A DNA stretch of 64,000 nt from Phycisphaerae bacterium (lineage in GTDB: Bacteria > Planctomycetota > Phycisphaerae > Sedimentisphaerales > Anaerobacaceae), in contig JAQURJ010000002.1 in assembly GCA_028715705.1 (NCBI GenBank), forward strand, positions 1-64,000. The letters run 5' to 3'. Shown piece by piece: positions 57,961 through 64,000 of the stretch; the stretch's first letter is position 1; every line of letters starts with the position of its first letter. A program made the position numbers and the translations under genes. A model generated the notes under the pieces. That model was not told the origin of the DNA. It did no database searches and saw only the letters and a list, made by a program, of their open reading frames with translations.

Positions 57961-58034
57961 CGTCCCCGGCGGGACTCGAACCTGCAACCTTTGGCTCCGG
58001 AGGCCAACACTCTATCCAATTGAGCCACGGGGAC
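57961..58034 (-). tRNA. tRNA-Arg(CCG), integration target
   Basis: A 74-nt cloverleaf on the minus strand: acceptor GTCCCCG/CGGGGAC with discriminator G, D arm GCTC/GAGT, anticodon arm TTGGC-CTCCGGA-GCCAA (anticodon CCG), T arm GCAGG-TTCGAGT-CCCGC. No CCA is encoded. The T stem has an A-C mismatch (51-63), absent from the displaced half at 7,945-7,991. If the element crossed over at the anticodon loop, everything 3' of about 58,004, including this T arm, was supplied by the element. Confidence 0.93.
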
Positions 58035-58228
58035 TAAAGTCCTGATTCACAAGACGTTATGACACATTCTTTTATTCGATTTTTTCTAAATATACCCCCA
58101 GTTGAGCAATATTGCAAGAAGATTGCGTATGCTTTACTGCTTCGGCAATGATATCTCTGCCATTTACATTCGAACAACATCAACCTGGAGCGTTGTATTT
58201 ACTTTGATTAACTCGATCAAGACATGAT

Positions 58229-58345
58229 GCGCCGTGGGTTTTCGCGGCTGGTGATACCATCAGCGGAGCTTCTCTGGTCGTTCGCGCAATCAATGCCGGA
58301 CGAAAAGCGGCAAAGACAATTGACAACTGGCTTAAAAATCGTTAG
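58229..58345 (+). pseudogene. 3' remnant of a GltD-like FAD/NADPH oxidoreductase gene
   Basis: The frame ending at TAG 58,345 reads DAPWVFAAGDTISGASLVVR and then [19 protein letters not shown], the C-terminal FAD-binding signature of glutamate synthase small-subunit-type proteins. A stop lies in frame just upstream, and no start or remainder is seen, so it is a decayed 3' fragment. The rest of 58,035-58,413 has no clear gene. Confidence 0.7.
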
Positions 58346-58413
58346 GCTTTAGCAATTTTGTATTTAGAGCGTCAAACAAGCAGGATGCGATATCCGAAGA
58401 TAAAAGGATTGCA

Positions 58414-61400
58414 ATGCCTAAACGTAAAGATATTCACAAAATACTAATAATCGGGTCGGGTCCTATCGTGATAGGTCAGGCCTGTGAGTTCGATTACTCC
58501 GGCGCCCAGGCCTGCAAGGTTTTGAAAGAACAGGGCTATAAAATCGTACTGGTCAACAGCAATCCGGCCACGATAATGACCGATCCCGAACTGGCTCACC
58601 GGACGTATATTGAGCCGATAACACCTGAAGCGGTCGAAAAAATCATCAAAAAGGAACGCCCCGACAGCCTTCTTCCGACACTTGGCGGCCAGACCGGATT
58701 GAATACGGCTGTGGCACTTGCCGAGAGCGGTGTGCTGAAAAAATATAATGTGAAACTTCTGGGGGCAAACCTGCGCTCTATCAAACGTGCCGAGGAGCGC
58801 GACAAGTTCAAAAAAATAATCATGGAAGAATGCGGGCTTGAAGTGCCAAAGAGCGGTCATGCCCAAAACTGGACGGAGGCAAAAAAAATCGCCGAATCCA
58901 TCGGTTTTCCGCTTATCATCCGACCGTCATATACACTCGGCGGAATGGGCGGCAATGTCGCATACAATATGGATGAGTACCGCGAGTACATCGCGTGGGG
59001 GCTGAATCTTAGTCCCGTCAATCAGGTGCTTGTCGAGGAATCGGTTGTAGGGTGGAAAGAATATGAGCTTGAGGTGATGCGGGACAGGAAGGATAACGTG
59101 GTTATCGTCTGTTCGATCGAGAACCTTGACCCGATGGGTATCCACACCGGCGACAGCATAACGGTTGCGCCGGCTCAAACACTGACCGATAAAGAATATC
59201 AGATAATGCGCGACGCGTCATTGAAGATAATTCGCGCTATCGGTGTGGAAACGGGCGGGTCCAATATTCAGTTCGCGGTAAATCCGGCTAACGGCAAATT
59301 ATACGTAATCGAGATGAATCCCCGGGTGTCGCGAAGCTCGGCTCTGGCGTCGAAGGCGACAGGTTTTCCTATAGCAAAAATAGCCTCACTTCTTGCGGTC
59401 GGCTTTACGCTCGATGAAATATCTAACGACATTACGAAAAAGACACCGGCTTGCTTTGAGCCGACAATAGATTACTGCGTTGTAAAGTGGCCTCGGTTCA
59501 CCTTTGAGAAATTTCCAAAGACAAATTCGCTTCTAACCGTACAGATGAAATCGGTCGGCGAGGCGATGGCTATCGGCAGGACTTTCAAAGAGTCGGTGCA
59601 AAAGGCCATTCGTTCGCTGGAAATCGACCGGTACTCGCTGGACAACAGGCATATAAATAAGGAACTGACAGCGACCCAATTGAAGGATAAACTGCGGACG
59701 AATTGCTGGGATAAGATGTGGTACATAGCCGAAGCCCTGCGGCGGAAGATGAGCGTTGATGAACTTTTTGGACTGACAAAGATCGATCCGTGGTTTTTGA
59801 ATAACTTCAAAGACATAATCGCGCTTGAGACGAAAATAAAGAAGCTGGGCGACTATAAGCAAATAAACTCAGAATTAATGCGGCAGATAAAGGAGTACGG
59901 TTTCAGTGACAAGTATCTGTCGATAGTTTTTGGCATAACGGAAGTCGAGTTTCGCAAATACCGTCAGGGGCTCGGCATCAACCCTGTTTATAAGATGGTT
60001 GATACTTGCGGAGCAGAATTTGAAGCGGCTACACCGTATCTTTATTCGACTTATGAAACCGAATGCGAGGCCAACCCAACGAAGAAACAAAAGATCATAA
60101 TTCTTGGCGGCGGGCCGAACCGAATCGGACAGGGTATAGAATTCGATTACTGCTGTGTTCATGCGGCGTTCGCACTGAAGGAGATTGGTGTCGAGTCGAT
60201 AATGGTAAACTGCAATCCGGAGACGGTGAGTACCGACTATGATACGTCGGACAGGTTGTACTTTGAGCCGTTGACGTTTGAAGATGTGATGGCTATCGTG
60301 GAAAAAGAAAAACCCGATGGCGTTATTGTGCAATTTGGCGGGCAGACGCCGCTGAAACTTGCAGTGTCTCTGGAAAAAGCGGGCGTACCCATCATAGGGA
60401 CAAGTCCTGACAGTATCGACCAGGCAGAGGACCGAAAGCGTTTCAACAAACTGGTCGATAAGCTCAAGCTGACCCAGCCGTTCAGCGGAACAGCAAAATC
60501 TTATGAAGAAACATTGAAGATAGCCAAAAAACTTGGTTATCCATTGCTTATACGTCCATCGTTCGTTTTGGGGGGGCGAGCGATGGAGATTGTTTATGAC
60601 GAGTCTTCATTAAAGAACTGTGTAGCAAACGCGATAGAGGCTTCCGGCGAGCATCCGATACTTATAGATAAATTCCTCGACGACGCGACCGAACTCGATG
60701 TTGACGCTATCTGCGACGGCAAGATGGTTGTCATCGGCGGGATAATGGAGCATATCGAAGAAGCCGGCGTGCATTCAGGTGACAGCGCATGTTCCCTGCC
60801 GCAGATGTCACTATCTAAAAAGCTCATTGATGAAGTAAAGCGGCAAACAAAGCTGCTTGCGCTGGAATTGAAAGTGAAGGGATTGATTAATATTCAGTAT
60901 GCTATTAAGGATGAGAAGATTTATATCCTTGAGGTCAATCCGAGGGCATCACGGACAATTCCTTTCGTGAGCAAGACTATTGGTGTGCCGCTGGCAAAAC
61001 TTGCCGCCAAAATAATGGCGGGCAAGACATTAAAGGAACTCTGTTTTACCGAAGAGGTATCGCCAAAGCATTACGCGGTCAAGGAAGCGGTATTTCCGTT
61101 CCTTAAGTTCCCCGGCTGCGATACGCTGTTGGGACCGGAGATGCTCAGTACCGGCGAAGTGATGGGGCTAAGTGATGACTTTGGTATGGCATTCGCCAAA
61201 TCGCAGGTCGCGGCTGGTAATCTTTTGCCGACCAGCGGAACGGTGTTTTTCAGCGTCAAGGATGTTGACAAGAAACGCGCGGTAGGGCTGGCAAAAAAAC
61301 TGCATGAAATGGGATTTAAAATAATTGCGACCAAAGGGACCTGTATCGAGTTTATCAATAATAATATCCCTTCTGAGTTTGTGTTGAAAATGTTTGAAGG

Positions 61401-61641
61401 GCGCCCAAACGTGGTCGATACAATCATAAATGGCCAGATCGACCTTATTATCAATACCACCATCGGCAAACAGTCGATACTTGATTCGTTCAGCATTCGC
61501 CGCACCGCACTTGACCGGCAGGTGCCTTATTTTACGACAATACGCGGGGCGGCAGCGGCTGTGAAGGGTGTCGAGGCACTCGGTAAACAGGAGATGACGG
61601 TTAAGCCGATTCAGCTTTATTATAAAAAGAAAGGTTCATAA
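58414..61641 (+). CDS. carB: Carbamoyl-phosphate synthase, large subunit
   Basis: A 1,075-residue, full-length CarB. Two homologous ATP-grasp halves are seen: [20 protein letters not shown] opens the first, [20 protein letters not shown] the second. Paired [16 protein letters not shown] and [20 protein letters not shown] motifs and [20 protein letters not shown] confirm it. The C-terminal MGS-like allosteric domain is present ([15 protein letters not shown]...). It makes carbamoyl phosphate for pyrimidine and arginine synthesis with ammonia from CarA. AAAGG precedes the ATG. It is followed by carA after one base, an order opposite to the usual carA-carB. Confidence 0.98.
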   Translation: MPKRKDIHKILIIGSGPIVIGQACEFDYSGAQACKVLKEQGYKIVLVNSNPATIMTDPELAHRTYIEPITPEAVEKIIKKERPDSLLPTLGGQTGLNTAVALAESGVLKKYNVKLLGANLRSIKRAEERDKFKKIIMEECGLEVPKSGHAQNWTEAKKIAESIGFPLIIRPSYTLGGMGGNVAYNMDEYREYIAWGLNLSPVNQVLVEESVVGWKEYELEVMRDRKDNVVIVCSIENLDPMGIHTGDSITVAPAQTLTDKEYQIMRDASLKIIRAIGVETGGSNIQFAVNPANGKLYVIEMNPRVSRSSALASKATGFPIAKIASLLAVGFTLDEISNDITKKTPACFEPTIDYCVVKWPRFTFEKFPKTNSLLTVQMKSVGEAMAIGRTFKESVQKAIRSLEIDRYSLDNRHINKELTATQLKDKLRTNCWDKMWYIAEALRRKMSVDELFGLTKIDPWFLNNFKDIIALETKIKKLGDYKQINSELMRQIKEYGFSDKYLSIVFGITEVEFRKYRQGLGINPVYKMVDTCGAEFEAATPYLYSTYETECEANPTKKQKIIILGGGPNRIGQGIEFDYCCVHAAFALKEIGVESIMVNCNPETVSTDYDTSDRLYFEPLTFEDVMAIVEKEKPDGVIVQFGGQTPLKLAVSLEKAGVPIIGTSPDSIDQAEDRKRFNKLVDKLKLTQPFSGTAKSYEETLKIAKKLGYPLLIRPSFVLGGRAMEIVYDESSLKNCVANAIEASGEHPILIDKFLDDATELDVDAICDGKMVVIGGIMEHIEEAGVHSGDSACSLPQMSLSKKLIDEVKRQTKLLALELKVKGLINIQYAIKDEKIYILEVNPRASRTIPFVSKTIGVPLAKLAAKIMAGKTLKELCFTEEVSPKHYAVKEAVFPFLKFPGCDTLLGPEMLSTGEVMGLSDDFGMAFAKSQVAAGNLLPTSGTVFFSVKDVDKKRAVGLAKKLHEMGFKIIATKGTCIEFINNNIPSEFVLKMFEGRPNVVDTIINGQIDLIINTTIGKQSILDSFSIRRTALDRQVPYFTTIRGAAAAVKGVEALGKQEMTVKPIQLYYKKKGS

Positions 61642-61642
61642 C

Positions 61643-62764
61643 GTGAAAGCGATTCTGCTGCTGGAAGACGGTACGGTTTTTGAGGGCAAAAGCTTTGGCG
61701 CCAAGGGGTTTAAGTGCGGCGAGGTGGTGTTCAATACTTCGATGACCGGCTATCAGGAAATTTTGACCGACCCGTCGTATTACGAGCAGATAATCACGAT
61801 GACGTATCCATTGATCGGCAACTACGGGACGAACACGCTTGATGTCGAATCTGTAAAGCCGTGGGTCAGCGGTTTTATCGTTAAGGAAAATTGCGATTAT
61901 CCGAGCAACTGGCGAAATGGAAAGTCACTGGGGGATTACCTCAGCGAAAACGGCGTCGTCGGGCTTGAGGGAATAGATACGCGACAACTGGTAAGGCATA
62001 TCCGTACGAAAGGCGCGATGCGGGGGATCATTTCATCATCGGACTTGAATCTTAAAAATCTAAAAAAAGAACTGGATAAATATCCGGGTCTGGTTGACCG
62101 TGACATTGTAAAAGATGTCACTTCGGCAAAACCTTATCACTGGGATAAAGGCGTTGTTGACGCCATCAGCGGAGAAGAGTGTCTGCCGAAAAAGCGATGT
62201 AAGGTAGTGGCTTACGATTTCGGTATCAAGCAGAACATTCTGCGGCTGTTGGTTAGCAACGGCTGTGACGTTCAGGTAGTGCCCGCCAAGGCAACAGCCG
62301 AGGAAGTACTGGCGCAAAAGCCGGATGGCGTATTTTTAAGTAACGGACCCGGCGATCCCAGCGGCGTCGATTATGCCGTCGCAGAGATTAAAAAGCTTTT
62401 GGGTAAAAAACCAATATTCGGAATTTGCCTTGGACATCAGCTTTTAGGGCTTGCTCTTGACGGCAAACGATTCAAGCTGAAATTCGGCCATCGCGGGGCA
62501 AACCATCCGGTAAAGAATTTAAAGACAGGCGAAATTGAGATCACCAGCCAGAATCACGGCTTCTGCATAAACTGCGACTCGCTAAATGAAAAAGAAGTTG
62601 AAATGACACACCTGAACCTGAATGATATGACCTGCGAAGGTTTCCGGTGCAGGAATATTCCGGCGTTCTGCGTTCAGTATCATCCGGAGGCATCGCCCGG
62701 CCCGCACGATTCGAATTATCTCTTTGCCGATTTCATCACGCTGATGGAACAGAATAAAAGGTAG
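61643..62764 (+). CDS. carA: Carbamoyl-phosphate synthase, small (glutaminase) subunit
   Basis: A 373-residue CarA starting at GTG one base after the carB stop. The N-terminal CPSase small domain has FNTSMTGYQEILTDPSYYEQ; the class I glutaminase has the catalytic Cys in PIFGICLGHQLLGLAL and the His/Glu pair in VQYHPEASPGP. It supplies ammonia to CarB through an internal tunnel. The tight spacing implies co-translation. Confidence 0.98.
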   Translation: MKAILLLEDGTVFEGKSFGAKGFKCGEVVFNTSMTGYQEILTDPSYYEQIITMTYPLIGNYGTNTLDVESVKPWVSGFIVKENCDYPSNWRNGKSLGDYLSENGVVGLEGIDTRQLVRHIRTKGAMRGIISSSDLNLKNLKKELDKYPGLVDRDIVKDVTSAKPYHWDKGVVDAISGEECLPKKRCKVVAYDFGIKQNILRLLVSNGCDVQVVPAKATAEEVLAQKPDGVFLSNGPGDPSGVDYAVAEIKKLLGKKPIFGICLGHQLLGLALDGKRFKLKFGHRGANHPVKNLKTGEIEITSQNHGFCINCDSLNEKEVEMTHLNLNDMTCEGFRCRNIPAFCVQYHPEASPGPHDSNYLFADFITLMEQNKR

Positions 62765-62782
62765 GTTGTAGGACGTGAAAAT

Positions 62783-63979
62783 TTACCGCTCGTACCAGCC
62801 GGTAATTCGAAAGCTTATACAATTATCGTTGAATGAAGGCATATCCAGCGCCTCGTCATAATAAAAGTCTGTATTATTTTTAACCGTAAAGGATTTGGAT
62901 ACCACAGCGCCGTACATATCGAGCGAATTTTTGAATTCAACATCAGCGTTAGGTGCGTAAATAACGCCATAAAAATCAGCGGTGTTTTTCATTTCAAATT
63001 CCTGGCTGCCTGTTCCGCCGTATATCACAAAATTGGCAGGTTTTTTGGCTATATTATTGATTTTCGCGCTATTCTCAAACTTTATGTCATCTCCTGCATA
63101 AATTACAAGAGAAGAATCTGCGTTAACAATTATCTCGGTATTGTTCCTCGCTTCGATTTTACCGGTAATATACAACACAACATCGCCGTCGATAGTGAGT
63201 TTTTTGTTGTTATTAATCTTCAATTTGTTATACTGGCCATTGTCGGCCGATGTCAAAGTGGTATTCTTGCTTATCTCCAAGTCACCTTTACCTGTCAAAA
63301 CAGGGGTTGCTACAGGCGACAGGATAATATCTTGGCTCAACGCATAGGTTGATCCCTCTATGGTTCCGCTTCCTGTTATAACCTTATCGGGATCGCCGCC
63401 AAAACCGACAAAAACATTACCTTCAATAATCGTATTGTTTTCAATTTTAATATCATCATTGCCGGTGCTCAATGTCCCCACATCAACTCCGACCAGAACC
63501 ACCTCAGAATCCTGCGAATTATAGCCTTTGACAACCCCATTGTTCTTAATCTCAAGTTTTTTGACTACAACGATCCCCTTCCCGAACATGCCCGTCAGTT
63601 TTAGCGTGCATACCACAGTTACCTCTTTTTCATTGCAAACACCTGTAGCCGTTACAAGATATCTTCCGCTAACATCGCCGGGTTCTATAGTATAACTGTA
63701 AAGGCCAGGACAGTCAGGTAATGTTACGTTCTCTGCTGACGGAAGCTCGGCATCATTCCACGGCTTGTCCAGAAGTTTATCGTTCATTTGGTAAAGCGCT
63801 TTGGTCAGGCCCGCGTCGGCAGTCGTACGAGCGATTATTTTGTTGATCTGCCCCTGTGTAAAGGTCATATAAATCTGGCTCATAAACAGCAGTGACGTCC
63901 CGATCATCAAAAGCATAACCATCATCGTCATAGCGATGACAAGTACCGAACCTTTTTTGAGCTTTTTATCCCTTCCCAT
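62783..63979 (-). CDS. PilX-like/type IV pilus-associated protein with beta-helical body
   Basis: A 398-residue protein. The N-terminus GSVLVIAMTMMVMLLMIGTS is a type IV-pilin-like/PilX_N membrane helix after a short basic leader. The body has degenerate strand repeats rich in N and G (IEGNVFVGFGG, KLTIDGDVVLYITGKIEARN, DFYGVIYAPNADVEFKN), typical of beta-helical surface proteins. An AGGAAT site precedes the ATG. It converges on carA with an 18-nt gap. Role in pilus assembly or adhesion is inferred. Confidence 0.78.
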   Translation of the reverse strand: MGRDKKLKKGSVLVIAMTMMVMLLMIGTSLLFMSQIYMTFTQGQINKIIARTTADAGLTKALYQMNDKLLDKPWNDAELPSAENVTLPDCPGLYSYTIEPGDVSGRYLVTATGVCNEKEVTVVCTLKLTGMFGKGIVVVKKLEIKNNGVVKGYNSQDSEVVLVGVDVGTLSTGNDDIKIENNTIIEGNVFVGFGGDPDKVITGSGTIEGSTYALSQDIILSPVATPVLTGKGDLEISKNTTLTSADNGQYNKLKINNNKKLTIDGDVVLYITGKIEARNNTEIIVNADSSLVIYAGDDIKFENSAKINNIAKKPANFVIYGGTGSQEFEMKNTADFYGVIYAPNADVEFKNSLDMYGAVVSKSFTVKNNTDFYYDEALDMPSFNDNCISFRITGWYER

Positions 63980-64000
63980 TTTTTATTCCTTACCTGTTAT

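Larger units (their letters stand above)
7982..58004. mobile_element. Integrated phage-like element in tRNA-Arg(CCG), about 50.0 kb
   Basis: The boundaries are inferred from the duplicated tRNA-Arg 3' half, the tyrosine integrase adjoining the intact tRNA, and matched GTTATAA pairs just inside both ends. The content is one integrase, replication genes, a terminase-portal-capsid series, short-tail genes and a giant polyvalent protein, flanked by cargo: the Rnk/MscS-ParB operon and type I restriction genes on the left, an antiporter group on the right. No insertion sequences were seen inside. Whether it still excises is unknown. The left cargo could also be an older island accreted at the same tRNA, but no third tRNA fragment was found to support that. 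Confidence 0.72.

Noticed and set aside
1-64000. CRISPR arrays or insertion sequences
   Set aside because: No regularly spaced repeats and no transposase with terminal inverted repeats were seen; the only recombinases are the serine and tyrosine enzymes described.

Overview
The window is one stretch of a Gram-negative bacterial chromosome carrying a complete-looking integrated element of about 50 kb. No rRNA or other phylogenetic marker is present. The Wzm/Wzt surface-polysaccharide exporter and a PilX-like protein with a beta-helical body fit Planctomycetota (Phycisphaerae-like), but that assignment is tentative.

Host DNA, left (1-7,944): the end of a surface-polysaccharide cluster read left to right. 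It encodes an ABC-2 permease (Wzm), its ATPase (Wzt), an asparagine-synthase-like amidotransferase, a SAM methyltransferase and three glycosyltransferases, with short gaps or overlaps throughout.

Integrated element (about 7,982-58,004): bounded by an intact tRNA-Arg(CCG) on the right and by a displaced 3' half of the same tRNA on the left. Both ends carry a pair of GTTATAA motifs spaced 12 nt apart, and a tyrosine integrase lies beside the tRNA. Left to right it holds: (i) a leftward operon of five diverged Rnk/GreA-C-type proteins, a frameshifted small gene and a mechanosensitive channel fused to a ParB-like domain; (ii) a type I restriction-modification operon hsdR-hsdM-hsdS; (iii) a rightward two-gene module of unknown function behind a near-perfect sigma-54 promoter; (iv) a replication module of a small HTH protein, a CsrA with a Cys-rich tail, a second HTH protein and a P4-type primase-helicase, followed by clustered GTGAC repeats that could be an origin; (v) a leftward block of four small genes and a serine recombinase; (vi) a virion module: putative small terminase, TerL, portal, scaffold, major capsid protein, decoration protein, adaptor, nozzle with Fn3-like repeats, putative ejection proteins, and a 3,883-residue polyvalent protein (DarB-like methylase, SNF2 helicase, zincin, C-terminal LPD38-like region); (vii) a cation/proton antiporter, a TPR-like protein, a small secreted protein and the integrase. 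No tail tube, sheath or tape-measure gene is seen, so the virion is probably short-tailed (podovirus-like). No clear endolysin or CI-type repressor was recognised.

Host DNA, right (58,005-64,000): a 3' remnant of a GltD-like oxidoreductase gene, carbamoyl-phosphate synthase in the order carB-carA, and a PilX-like protein gene on the opposite strand.

The most unusual points are the MscS-ParB fusion in an operon with five RNA-polymerase-channel-type Rnk proteins; a 130-codon gene with its own strong Shine-Dalgarno site lying out of frame inside the giant polyvalent gene; the sigma-54-driven unknown pair; and the Cys-tailed phage CsrA. All functional statements rest on reading motifs by eye; no database search was run.
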